In this document: positions 35,646 through 43,106 of the stretch, piece by piece | How positions within the stretch are numbered: position 1 is the stretch's first letter | How the letters are laid out: every line of letters starts with the position of its first letter | Origin: Achromobacter sp. B7 | Lineage (GTDB): Bacteria > Pseudomonadota > Gammaproteobacteria > Burkholderiales > Burkholderiaceae_B | Length of the DNA: 64,000 nt | NCBI RefSeq assembly: GCF_003600685.1 | Contig: NZ_CP032084.1 | Coordinates: forward strand, 4,154,001-4,218,000 | Direction of reading: 5' to 3' | Made by a program: the position numbers and the translations under genes | Notes under the pieces: model-generated | What the model saw: only the letters and a program-made list of their open reading frames with translations | What the model was told of the DNA's origin: nothing | The model's database searches: none

Positions 35646-35927
35646 CTATTGTCTCAAATCCGGTCCCAAATGGGCATGGTTTTTATGAAGTGCATGTCCC
35701 AATTGCTGCCAGGAATACGTGGCGGATTTGGTGTTGCCGCCGCAGCGCTGGACATGCCCCGCGTCTAACAGATGGTCCAGCACACGACGCGCGCCGCGAC
35801 GCATTGCCTCTTGCGAGGCGGGCGTCAACGGCATGCCTCGGCTGACGTGCCGCAAGATCTCGGCCATTCTGAATTCGCGGCCGGGATACGCGGCCAGCAG
35901 GTCGATGACTTCGTGTGCGTATTTCAT
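35646..35927 (-). CDS. Small winged-helix-like protein, possible late regulator
   Basis: This 93-aa protein begins MKYAHEVIDLLAAYPGREFRMAEILRHVSRG and continues with MRRGARRVLDHLLDAGHVQRCGGNTKSATYSW, the shape of a winged HTH. It lies directly downstream of the 138-aa candidate regulator and overlaps its stop (ATGA). It is the last gene before the structural genes. Function is inferred from fold pattern and position. Confidence 0.55.
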   Translation of the reverse strand: MKYAHEVIDLLAAYPGREFRMAEILRHVSRGMPLTPASQEAMRRGARRVLDHLLDAGHVQRCGGNTKSATYSWQQLGHALHKNHAHLGPDLRQ

Positions 35928-36340
35928 CGGAACGCCCTCCAGACTTCTTGCTTGAAGCTGCCCAGCGCCACTTTGTAGTACGGCAACGTGATGCCGATGA
36001 CGCGGCATGCCTTGTCCTGACGGCCATGCGCGGGCAGGTCCCCGTAGTCGGCGCGGCGCGTGTATTCCGCCTGGACCACGCGCTGTTCCAGAAGCGGCAA
36101 CGCTTCATACAGGGCGTGCACGCGGCGCGCGCGTTCATGGTTCACGGGTATGCGCAGTGGCTCGTCGTCATCGTCGTGACCGGGCAGCGGCGGAAATTCG
36201 CACACGTCGGGCGTCTCGTGCAACATGCGGCGCGGGCCGGGCCAATCGCCTTCCCATTGCGACCTGGCCCAGTTATGAATTTCGTCTTCCACCCAACGCG
36301 GCATGCCGGCTTGTACTGACGGTGTATTTTTCATTTTCAT
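35924..36340 (-). CDS. Candidate late-gene regulator / antiterminator (Q-like)
   Basis: This 138-aa protein has an acidic N-terminal half and a helix-rich C-terminal half (HALYEALPLLEQRVVQAEYTRRADYGDLPAHGRQDKACRVIGITLPYYKVALGSFKQEVWRAF) that looks like sigma-70 region 4, as in phage late regulators and Q-type antiterminators. It lies before two terminators that block the structural operon, which suits an antitermination role. The ATG overlaps the stop of the 42-aa gene (ATGA). The role is inferred. Confidence 0.5.
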   Translation of the reverse strand: MKMKNTPSVQAGMPRWVEDEIHNWARSQWEGDWPGPRRMLHETPDVCEFPPLPGHDDDDEPLRIPVNHERARRVHALYEALPLLEQRVVQAEYTRRADYGDLPAHGRQDKACRVIGITLPYYKVALGSFKQEVWRAFR

Positions 36341-36465
36341 TGTTTTGCGGTCCTTACTTTGCGGTCCTTACTTTGCGATCCGTGCTTTGCGGCCCGTGCT
36401 TTGCGATCCTTAGCTGACGCGCCGTTCGCGCGCGTTGGCCCATCATTCATGCGCCGCATCGTCAT
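36337..36465 (-). CDS. 42-residue basic peptide coded by 14-bp repeats
   Basis: This gene of 42 codons starts ATG at 36465 with GGAGGG five bases before. It overlaps the upstream gene stop (ATGA) and its stop overlaps the next ATG (ATGA). It encodes MTMRRMNDGPTRANG followed by Lys/Arg-rich repeats (KDRKARAAKHGSQSKDRKV). It is too short for the usual ORF cut-off, and its tiling with both neighbours is strong evidence. Function is unknown; a small nucleic-acid-binding peptide is one possibility. Confidence 0.65.
   Translation of the reverse strand: MTMRRMNDGPTRANGASAKDRKARAAKHGSQSKDRKVRTAKQ
36343..36412. repeat. Five head-to-tail 14-bp repeats (consensus CTTTGCGRYCCKTR)
   Basis: Five units of 14 bp sit directly one after another. 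Units 1 and 2 are nearly identical, units 3-5 differ at two or three positions. The period is not a multiple of three, so the coded peptide repeats only in a longer cycle. Iteron-like protein binding is possible. Confidence 0.85.
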
Positions 36466-37145
36466 GTGCCCTCCGGTTTGGCCGTGTGCCTGGCGTGCAT
36501 CAACATGTCGGCGATGGCCTTGGTGGGATGCCCGCCGGACGCGATGCGCGCCTCCCAGCGTTCGATCCACTCGCGATGTGACCGGCTGCGGGCTGCCAGC
36601 ATTTTTCCCGCACCCATTTTTCTCAGCGCGGCCTCGGCCTCGGCACGCGTGGCCAGCGTCTGTCCGGGCGCGGGCAACGCCGCGCGCGGTGCCGGGATGT
36701 CGGGCCATGCACCTTTTGCCAACTCTTCGGACAGCGTTCTTTCCCAACGGACTTTGATTGCGCCAAAGTTGCTGTTCAACAGGTCAACCGTGCTGACGCC
36801 CACCGCCGCCCAATACACCGCCGGGTGCGACCAGTCCCCCACCTCGCCACGACGCCGCGCCGACACGCCGCGCACCGCTTCGTGATAGGCAAGTTCGGGG
36901 ATCAACCACGGGCAGCAAAGCTTCAGAAATTCCGGCAGCGTCGGCGGCCATTCCCGTGTCAGGCAGGCGGTAAGCCCGCGCCGCACTTGCGCTTCGGTCA
37001 GGCCGGCCAGCTTCTGGTTCCAGGAGTCTTTCAATTCGCGCGGCGTCAGGCCTTCCCATTGCTGCGCGAACTTGGCGCCATACAGCAAGTGCATTTCGTT
37101 GACGACCAGCGCGCCCAGTCCGACCGTCGATTCAACGACTGGCAT
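36462..37145 (-). CDS. Phage replication protein P-like (putative helicase loader)
   Basis: This 227-aa protein resembles lambda P / phage replication proteins in its pattern: VVNEMHLLYGAKFAQQWEGLTPRELKDSWNQKLAGLTEAQVRRGLTACLTREWPPTLPEFLKLC, followed by a basic helical C-terminus (AEAEAALRKMGAGKMLAARSRSHREWIERWEARI). It lies downstream of the DUF1376 gene, the O-P order of lambdoid phages. The similarity is to pattern rather than a proved match. A role in an element that has no head genes is unclear. Confidence 0.6.
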   Translation of the reverse strand: MPVVESTVGLGALVVNEMHLLYGAKFAQQWEGLTPRELKDSWNQKLAGLTEAQVRRGLTACLTREWPPTLPEFLKLCCPWLIPELAYHEAVRGVSARRRGEVGDWSHPAVYWAAVGVSTVDLLNSNFGAIKVRWERTLSEELAKGAWPDIPAPRAALPAPGQTLATRAEAEAALRKMGAGKMLAARSRSHREWIERWEARIASGGHPTKAIADMLMHARHTAKPEGT

Positions 37146-37971
37146 CGATCACCCCCATGTCGATTTCGCCCCGGACATGGCCCTCGGCCAGCACGCTGCG
37201 CAATTCCGACGACCATTGCGCGCGCTGCCGCGATGGGTGGGGTGCCGTGACGCGGGCCGCCGACCGCGGCGGAAACAGGCCCAGGTAGCCGCTGGCGATA
37301 CTGTGGGCAATGACGTCGCGCGCCGCGACGCCTTCGGCCCGGTAGCCGGCAAGCTGTTGCAGCTGGCGCCGCGCCGCCTCTTGGGTGATCGGCTTCTTGC
37401 GCGCTTTGCGGTCCGCCACCCAGCAAGCCCAATCGGCCCGATCCAGCCAATCAGGCAACGCACACTCGGCCGCATCGAAGGCGGGCTTGCCGGAGCGCAT
37501 GGGGGCCGCTTTCGGGATTGTCGATTCGGGTTGTGGTCGTTCTGGCTGTGGTTCTGGTTGTGGTTCTGGTTGTGGTTCCTGGTTGGTTGCACGGATGTTC
37601 AACGGCTGTTGATCCGCTGCTTGCCTTGCCGGCATGCCTGCCTGCCGAGCGCGTTTGGCCGCGCTGGCTTTACCGGCTGCCGACTTGGCTTCCTTGTTGC
37701 CGTGATAACGCGCAATCTCGGCGTCACAGCGAGCATGTCGCCAGCCCTGCTCGGATTCCACGAAGAACTCGTGCAGCACCTGGACCACGGCGTTCTGCTC
37801 GTCGTCGGACCGGGCGATCAACAAGCGGCAAAGCTTGTCGATGTCTTGCGATAGCGGCGCTTCGGTGTCGTAGTAAAGCTCGATCAAGTCCCGATAGACG
37901 CTGCGCTCGATGCGCGTCAGATGCCGCGTTGCGCTATTGAAGTCGCCGATGTGGTGGGGGTAATAGTTCAT
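37132..37971 (-). CDS. DUF1376 (YdaU-like) replication-associated protein
   Basis: This 279-aa protein begins MNYYPHHIGDFNSATRHLTRIERSVYRDLIELYYDTEAPL, the DUF1376 signature that often starts phage initiator proteins. A middle linker rich in Gln-Glu-Pro (18-bp repeats) is followed by a C-terminal region rich in Arg and Ala with LPDWLDRADWACWVADRKARKKPITQEAARRQLQQL. It is likely the O-like origin-binding or initiator protein. The ATG at 37971 overlaps the stop of the Cro-like gene (ATGA). Confidence 0.7.
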   Translation of the reverse strand: MNYYPHHIGDFNSATRHLTRIERSVYRDLIELYYDTEAPLSQDIDKLCRLLIARSDDEQNAVVQVLHEFFVESEQGWRHARCDAEIARYHGNKEAKSAAGKASAAKRARQAGMPARQAADQQPLNIRATNQEPQPEPQPEPQPERPQPESTIPKAAPMRSGKPAFDAAECALPDWLDRADWACWVADRKARKKPITQEAARRQLQQLAGYRAEGVAARDVIAHSIASGYLGLFPPRSAARVTAPHPSRQRAQWSSELRSVLAEGHVRGEIDMGVIDASR

Positions 37972-38207
37972 TGCGCCGTGATCCTTTCGGCCAGCTCCGG
38001 CCAGATTTGAGTGCAATCGGAAGGGCGCAAGTCGCGCCGGGTGACGGCGCCGTCGGTGGCGAGTTCGATCAAGGCGCAGTGCTTGACCGGCACGGGCCTG
38101 CGGCCGGTGCGCCACTGATAGACCAGCGCGGGCGACACGCCCACGAGCCGGGCGAACATGGCAGCGGTCAGCGCCCCTTCCTGCTTGAAATAATCAGGTA
38201 GATTCAT
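37968..38207 (-). CDS. Cro-like / YdaS-type HTH repressor
   Basis: This 79-aa protein begins MNLPDYFKQEGALTAAMFARLVGVSPALVYQWRTGRRPVPVKHC, an HTH of the YdaS_antitoxin/Cro family. It is transcribed away from the S24 repressor gene, with the operator region between. It would shut off the repressor gene during induction. The TTGCTA/TATAGT promoter lies right before it with almost no leader. Confidence 0.85.
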   Translation of the reverse strand: MNLPDYFKQEGALTAAMFARLVGVSPALVYQWRTGRRPVPVKHCALIELATDGAVTRRDLRPSDCTQIWPELAERITAQ

Positions 38208-38280
38208 CACCAAAACTATAGCGACGCTACAGCTTATTAGCAAGCCATGCTATAGTTTTATTTGCATAGCATTGCTATAT
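38208..38280. promoter_or_regulatory. Lysogeny-type operator with three TAGC..GCTA sites
   Basis: Three dyads lie between the divergent cro-like and repressor genes. Site a (38216-38232) and site c (38265-38280) share TAGC-N3-GCTA, and site b (38238-38252) has TAGC-N7-GCTA. An 11-bp inverted repeat also joins 38212-38222 with 38249-38259. On the minus strand -35 TTGCTA (38238-38243) and -10 TATAGT (38215-38220) are 17 bases apart and overlap sites a and b. Confidence 0.7.
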
Positions 38281-39352
38281 GAAAATGTGGACTATCGAAG
38301 AGGAAGCCGCCGCCCTGCGCGCACGCTTTGAAGGCGTGAACCGCGCGGCATTTGCTCGCGACCACCACGTGAAGGGCGGCCAGGCGATGATTTATCAACA
38401 CATCACCGGCCGCCGTCCTATTGGGATCGAAGCGGCAATGGCCTACGCCGAAGGGTTCGGCTGCACGCTGGCGGCAATCAGCCCTCGTCTGGCAGCTGAA
38501 GCTAAAAAGGCCGCGTCGCTGTCGACCGCCGTCCCGCTTGCCGCCCCCACAGCCGACGCCCAATGGCCGTTTCCATCCGTGCCGGCATCGCTGATCCATG
38601 GGCTGGCGGATGACCAGGTCAAACGGCTGGAAGGCGCGCTGCTATTGGCGCTGGGCCAGATGGGCGTCAAGACCAAGGGTTCTGCGGGCCTGGGCAAGAA
38701 CACAAGCCCTAAACGCGGTGCGCTCGTCAGCATCGACAGCGTGGCGGACGAGTTTCCCATGGCGCCGATCTCGGCGGCCCCCTGGGACCCCGAAGGCGTC
38801 ACCACGCATCAGGCCGAACGCATGCAGGCGCTGCGCATCAGCACGGCGGCCAATGTCGGCCACGTCGCCAACGCCGGCTACTCCGCCAACGATCAGGAAT
38901 TCATGCCCGTCCCCGAACTGGACGTGCGCCTGGCCGCCGGCCGGCTTGGCATCGAGAACTACCACGAGACGGAGATCGGCGAGATCCTGTTGCGCCGGTC
39001 ATTCCTGGAGTCGTTCAAGCTGCCCATCAGCCGCATGAAGATCGTGTATGCGCAAGGCGACAGCATGGAGCCCGTCATCCGAAACGGCGGACCGATGCTG
39101 TTCTACGAAGACCCCATCATCGACCCCCGCGAAATCGACCCGCGCACGGTCTACGCGATCAACCACGGCGGCAAGATGATCGTCAAATGCATCGCGCGCG
39201 GACGCGAGGGTGGCTGGCTGGCAAAATCGTTGAACCCCGCCTACGCGCCCTTTGCGCTTGAGAAAGAAGACGGCTGCGAAGTCCGCATCGTCGGACGCAT
39301 CCTGTGGTCGCCGTACGACCTGCGAAATGGGGTGGACGAGCGCTTGCTGTAA
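38279..39352 (+). CDS. LexA/CI-like S24 repressor of the tailocin
   Basis: This 357-aa protein has an N-terminal HTH (AFARDHHVKGGQAMIYQHITGRRP) and a C-terminal S24 self-cleaving domain. Catalytic Ser262 lies in AQGDSMEP and Lys303 in KMIVKCI; the Ala220-Gly221 pair in LAAGRLG is the likely cleavage site. RecA-driven autocleavage during the SOS response would lift repression, as with lambda CI. A long low-complexity linker lies between domains. The ATG at 38279 has no ribosome site and almost no leader, as often seen in repressor genes. Confidence 0.88.
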   Translation: MKMWTIEEEAAALRARFEGVNRAAFARDHHVKGGQAMIYQHITGRRPIGIEAAMAYAEGFGCTLAAISPRLAAEAKKAASLSTAVPLAAPTADAQWPFPSVPASLIHGLADDQVKRLEGALLLALGQMGVKTKGSAGLGKNTSPKRGALVSIDSVADEFPMAPISAAPWDPEGVTTHQAERMQALRISTAANVGHVANAGYSANDQEFMPVPELDVRLAAGRLGIENYHETEIGEILLRRSFLESFKLPISRMKIVYAQGDSMEPVIRNGGPMLFYEDPIIDPREIDPRTVYAINHGGKMIVKCIARGREGGWLAKSLNPAYAPFALEKEDGCEVRIVGRILWSPYDLRNGVDERLL

Positions 39353-39379
39353 GGCTCGTCCGCGAGTTAGCCACCCGTT

Positions 39380-39670
39380 CTACGCACCACCCACCGCCTT
39401 CACAACCTTGCCCGTGCCGCCGCATGTCTGGCACGGTCGGTCGTTCAGCTGACCACTTCCCGAGCAGTCAGGGCAATCCACTTCTCCGGTCCCAGGCGTG
39501 CCCGGCGCGGCGTCATCGCCGGGGTTGATATCTTGTTGCGCGGATGGCGTGGTTTGCGGCGGTTGTTGCTGCTGCTGTTGCTGCGGTTGCTGCGGTTGCT
39601 CCGACAGTTGTGGCTGTGGCGCGGGGTTCGCCCGCTGTGGCTGATGCGTCTGAAGTGTCGGCTCGTCCAT
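39380..39670 (-). CDS. Small protein with one DnaJ-type zinc finger and a Gln-rich tract
   Basis: This 96-aa product starts MDEPTLQTHQPQ with a G-rich ribosome site, then a Gln/Pro-rich tract (polyglutamine run) and a C-terminal paired CxxCxGxG motif (CPDCSGSG and CQTCGGTG) as in the DnaJ zinc-binding region. Only one pair is present instead of two, so it makes one zinc site. It is the rightmost gene of the phage-like block and lies convergent to the repressor. Its role is unknown; a DNA or protein-binding helper is possible. Confidence 0.6.
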   Translation of the reverse strand: MDEPTLQTHQPQRANPAPQPQLSEQPQQPQQQQQQQPPQTTPSAQQDINPGDDAAPGTPGTGEVDCPDCSGSGQLNDRPCQTCGGTGKVVKAVGGA

Positions 39671-40081
39671 CACGTTCCCCCGTTTCGGTTGCCCGCACGC
39701 TGACGTCTTGCGCGCGGGATAAACGAACGTCACGCAGCAATCGCCATGCCGCAAGGGGCACATCACGGATGCGCGCATCGGGCGCGAACGTGCGCCATTT
39801 GAATAGTCGGCCATGTGCCTATCCGCTTAACAGTCGCGACGTGCGCGCGCGGGTGCGATCCCCGCGCGGGTGCGATCCCTACACGTCGCTTGCAATATTG
39901 ACCGACGGCGCCGCTCCGCAGGCCCGCTCCGCAGGCCCGCTTCGGAGGGCTGCTTTGTAGGCGTCGCCCGACACCGCCTTTCCCTCTCGCCTGCACGGCA
40001 CGCGGTTTGCGGTCCGATCCCGCGCAGCGGCACCGTCCGTCCGCCGCGCGCCGAGACGGTTTGAGATCAGGAGGCCCCTCC
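39671..40081. other. Intergenic region at the right edge of the tailocin
   Basis: No gene is supported. It has a 16-bp direct repeat (39847-39862 and 39864-39879) and a 13-bp direct repeat (39911-39923 and 39924-39936, with a third partial copy). No integrase or att-like match to the left edge was found by eye. Confidence 0.5.
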
Positions 40082-40924
40082 ATGAAAGTGCATCACCTGA
40101 ACTGCATTTCAACTTGCCCCGCTGGGGGCCGGCTGATGGATGGCCGGTCATCGTGGCTGGCCACGCGCGGCCGCCTGTGCTGCCACTGCGTATTGCTGGA
40201 ACTGGATTCGGGCGGGTTGGCGCTGTTGGACACTGGCCTGGGCTTGCAGGACGTGGCGCATCCGCGCCCCCGGTTGAGCGCGTTCTTTCTGGCCCTGGTG
40301 AAGCCCGAATGGAAAGCCGCCATGACGGCCCGACGGCAGATCGAGGCGCTGGGATTTTCCGCATCGGACGTGCGTCACATCATCCTGACGCATCTGGACT
40401 TCGACCACGCAGGCGGACTCGACGATTTCCCGCAGGCGACCGTGCACATGATGCGGGCCGAAGCCGACGTGGCGCAGCGGCAAGGCACGTGGATGGACCG
40501 CCAGCGTTTTCGGCCGCAACAATGGTCGTCCCGCGAACGTTGGCAGGTGTACGACGAAGCCGCCGGCGAGTCCTGGTACGGCTTCAAGCGGGCGCGTCCC
40601 TTGGCAGGCTTGCCCGCCGAGATTGCAATGATTCCGCTGCGAGGCCACACCGTGGGTCACGCGGGCATCGCCGTCAACCGAGGCGCCAGCTGGATGCTGC
40701 TGGCAGGCGACGCATACTTTCACGCAAACGAGATGGCGCTGGACCGGCCGAGTTGCCCCATCGGCCTGCGCATGTATCAGCACATGCTGGACCACGATCG
40801 CGCGGCGCGCCTGGGTAACCAGCATCGGCTGCGCGAACTGATCCGCACGAAAGGCGGCGAAGTGGACGTGTTTTCGGGGCACGACACCGAGGAATTCCAA
40901 CGTCTGGCCGGACGGCCCGCGTAG
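40082..40924 (+). CDS. MBL-fold metallo-hydrolase, lactonase-like
   Basis: This 280-aa protein has the metallo-beta-lactamase fold with HLDFDHAGG at residues 104-112 (His104, Asp106, Asp108, His109), a middle ligand region ELPRGHTVGHAG-like stretch (RGHTVGHAG) and the late GHD motif. The middle His of HxHxDH is replaced by Asp. Family members include N-acyl homoserine lactonases and hydrolases; the substrate is not certain. AGGAGG precedes the ATG at 40082. It stands alone beside the tailocin. Confidence 0.85.
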   Translation: MKVHHLNCISTCPAGGRLMDGRSSWLATRGRLCCHCVLLELDSGGLALLDTGLGLQDVAHPRPRLSAFFLALVKPEWKAAMTARRQIEALGFSASDVRHIILTHLDFDHAGGLDDFPQATVHMMRAEADVAQRQGTWMDRQRFRPQQWSSRERWQVYDEAAGESWYGFKRARPLAGLPAEIAMIPLRGHTVGHAGIAVNRGASWMLLAGDAYFHANEMALDRPSCPIGLRMYQHMLDHDRAARLGNQHRLRELIRTKGGEVDVFSGHDTEEFQRLAGRPA

Positions 40925-41199
40925 CCGGCGATGTATTCGACTGTCCAACGCAATGCGGTGAAAGCCGTGCAAGGCTTGCTGCGTATGGCGCGCCGGTATG
41001 GTGAGCCGGGTGCGGTGCGCTGGAAGTGGCGTGCTCCGTGTGGCGTGCCGGGTGTGGCGTGCCGGGCGGGGCGCGCCGGGTATGGCGCGCTCGGGCCGCG
41101 CCTCAGGCCGCAGTTCCCAAACCTTCGCCCGGGCCACGACCTGAGACGCTCCACGGCCTACAGCGCAGTTACGCGCGGCACAGCTTTCAAGCCCATGCG

Positions 41200-42198
41200 T
41201 CAACGCCGCCCACGCGGCAGACAAAGCGCCAGCCCCGCCGCCACCACCGCCGCAAGCAGAACAGTGCGTTGGTGCATCGCCAGTTGCGTGTACACGCTGT
41301 GCCGGCGCGGATGCAGCGGCGTCGAGGGATGCTCGCCGCCCCCTTCGTACAGCGAGTCCGACCCGCCGCCCGCCGGCATGTCTCCGCGCTGGTGCCGGAA
41401 CAGCCAGCTTGTCATACGGTCGGCCAGCGTCGGCATATTCTGACCCAAGGCCGAAATCGCGCGCGACGCGCTGCCCACGTGAAGATCCCGGGTCGGATAC
41501 TGCGCCGCGTGCAAAATCGCTTCGGCAACGGTGTCGGCGGCATATACCGGCGGCGGCAGGTTAGGCTGCACATCCATGTAGTTGCGCGCGTGCGCGGCAA
41601 ACCCGGTTGCGACAGAAGCCGGCTTGATCAACGTGACAGATACCGGCGCCTGGCTTTCGCGCAGCTCCATCCGCAGCGCATCGGTAAAACCCTTGACCGC
41701 GTGCTTGGCGGCGGAATAGGCGCCTTGCAGCGGCACCGCGCGATCCGACACTTCGCTGCCCACATTGATCAAGGCGCCGCCCGATTGCTTCAAGTGCCGC
41801 ACCGCCGCCATCGAGCCGTACACCACGCCCCAATAGACGGTATCGAACAGCTTGCGCTGATCCTCGACCGGCACCTGTTCCAACGTACCAAAGATGGAAA
41901 CGCCGGCGTTGTTGACCCAGGTGTCCACCCGCCCGTAGTGCTGCACGGCCTGTTCCAGGATACGGTCATGATCCTCGGCAACCCCCACATCGGCCACCAC
42001 GGTAATAGCCGCCCCACCCGCCTGGACGATATCGTCCGCCACGCGGGTCAACGCCTCTTCCTGCCTGCCCGCCAAAACCACTTTCGCGCCCTGCTTCGCA
42101 GCCATCCTGGCCGTGGCCGCGCCAATACCACTGCCCGCGCCAGTGATGACGATCACCTGGTCACGCAGTGCTTTCAATTTCAATCTGGGTTGATACAT
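41200..42198 (-). CDS. SDR family oxidoreductase with a C-terminal membrane segment
   Basis: This 332-aa protein has the Rossmann motif TGAGSGIG (residues 19-26), the NNAG motif near 96 and the catalytic Ser148, Tyr161 and Lys165 in SEVSDRAVPLQGAYSAAK. After the 250-residue SDR core it has a 70-residue C-terminal extension ending in one hydrophobic stretch (VLLAAVVAAGLALCL) that may anchor it to the membrane. GGGAGG precedes the ATG at 42198. Substrate is unknown. Confidence 0.9.
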   Translation of the reverse strand: MYQPRLKLKALRDQVIVITGAGSGIGAATARMAAKQGAKVVLAGRQEEALTRVADDIVQAGGAAITVVADVGVAEDHDRILEQAVQHYGRVDTWVNNAGVSIFGTLEQVPVEDQRKLFDTVYWGVVYGSMAAVRHLKQSGGALINVGSEVSDRAVPLQGAYSAAKHAVKGFTDALRMELRESQAPVSVTLIKPASVATGFAAHARNYMDVQPNLPPPVYAADTVAEAILHAAQYPTRDLHVGSASRAISALGQNMPTLADRMTSWLFRHQRGDMPAGGGSDSLYEGGGEHPSTPLHPRRHSVYTQLAMHQRTVLLAAVVAAGLALCLPRGRR

Positions 42199-42425
42199 GT
42201 GAGCCTCCCGGTCAGCGGCGCGCAACATGCGCGGCTGTGGGAGGGCAGCAAGGGACATGCCTGATTGAGGGGGCGCAAGCGGCAGTGCGGCGCTTCGCGA
42301 ATGCCCTGCCGCAAGTGCCATTCGATCGGCTACATTCAGCATGCCGGGCAAATTCCGTTCGAATACACTACTACAAGCCGGCTCACTCTTGTACCATCAC
42401 CCCCACGAAAAATTTGGAGCTTGGC

Positions 42426-43106
42426 ATGGGCGGGAAAGTAGACTTCGACGAACACACAGAAAATTACAACGCATTGCTCAGAGAGAGCCTTGGATTTTTT
42501 TCTTCTGACGATGAGTATTTTGCTAGATACAAAGTCGACCTTGTAAAAAAATCGCTTGGAGCCGAACCACAGAGGATTCTGGAATACGGTTGCGGAATCG
42601 GTCGCAACATCCCCTTCCTAAGAGACTCCTTCCCGAAAGCAGCAATTGATGGGTCCGACGTTTCAGAGCTCAGCCTTGATATGGCTCGGGAGCAGCACCC
42701 CGACAACTTCTTTTTTTTGGAAGCCGGCCAGACCGATGGCGAGCCATATGACTTGATTTTCGTAGCCAGTGTCTTCCATCATATACCCCCGGCGGAACGG
42801 CAGCGGGTGACCGAAAGCCTGGTGCAGAGATTGCGACCCGGAGGCATTCTTTGTGTGTTTGAACACAATCCCTACAACCCCATCACCCGGCGTATCGTTA
42901 ACAATTGCATCTACGACGCAGACGCAGTCTTGTTGAAGCCGCAGGAACTGAAGGGGCTTTTTAAGAACTCCGGTTTGGACCTCCGAACTTTCGAATACTG
43001 CCTCTTCATTCCCCCAAAGCTCAAGGCTCTGTCCTGGATCGAAAGATATCTGGGGTGGCTGCCACTCGGTGGGCAATATTGGATCTGCGGAACCCGTCCT
43101 AGCTGA
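42426..43106 (+). CDS. Class I SAM-dependent methyltransferase
   Basis: This 226-aa protein has the SAM motif ILEYGCGIGRNIPFLRD, the post-I acidic IDGSDVSELSLDMA and motif IV DLIFVASVFHHI. The substrate is not known; the family often acts on sugars or small molecules in surface polysaccharide clusters. The codon use is plainly lower in GC than the neighbours, suggesting a horizontally acquired gene. GGAG precedes the ATG at 42426 by a short distance. It is followed by a region of broken frames. Confidence 0.85.
   Translation: MGGKVDFDEHTENYNALLRESLGFFSSDDEYFARYKVDLVKKSLGAEPQRILEYGCGIGRNIPFLRDSFPKAAIDGSDVSELSLDMAREQHPDNFFFLEAGQTDGEPYDLIFVASVFHHIPPAERQRVTESLVQRLRPGGILCVFEHNPYNPITRRIVNNCIYDADAVLLKPQELKGLFKNSGLDLRTFEYCLFIPPKLKALSWIERYLGWLPLGGQYWICGTRPS

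Larger units (their letters stand above)
20788..39670. mobile_element. Putative R-type tailocin (headless contractile phage-tail) locus
   Basis: A continuous block of phage-type genes runs from the repressor at its right end to the spanins at its left end. It has every main part of a contractile tail plus lysis genes. It contains no integrase, transposase, terminase, portal, capsid or head-completion gene. The size of about 19 kb and the lysis cassette fit tailocins such as R-pyocins. The repressor, Cro-like and replication-type genes show descent from a temperate phage. The alternative is a decayed prophage; the frameshifted spike gene supports recent decay or a sequencing error. Confidence 0.8.

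Noticed and set aside
36466..36747. N-terminal extension of the 42-residue frame to 136 codons
   Set aside because: It runs antisense-phase inside the P-like gene; the ribosome site and ATGA overlap fix the start at 36465.
20788..39670. Complete inducible prophage
   Set aside because: No integrase, transposase, terminase, portal, capsid or att repeats were found; only tail, lysis, control and replication-type genes are present.
39847..39936. Direct repeats at the tailocin edge as attachment sites or a CRISPR array
   Set aside because: There are only two copies of each with one-base or no spacers and no matching copy at the left edge.
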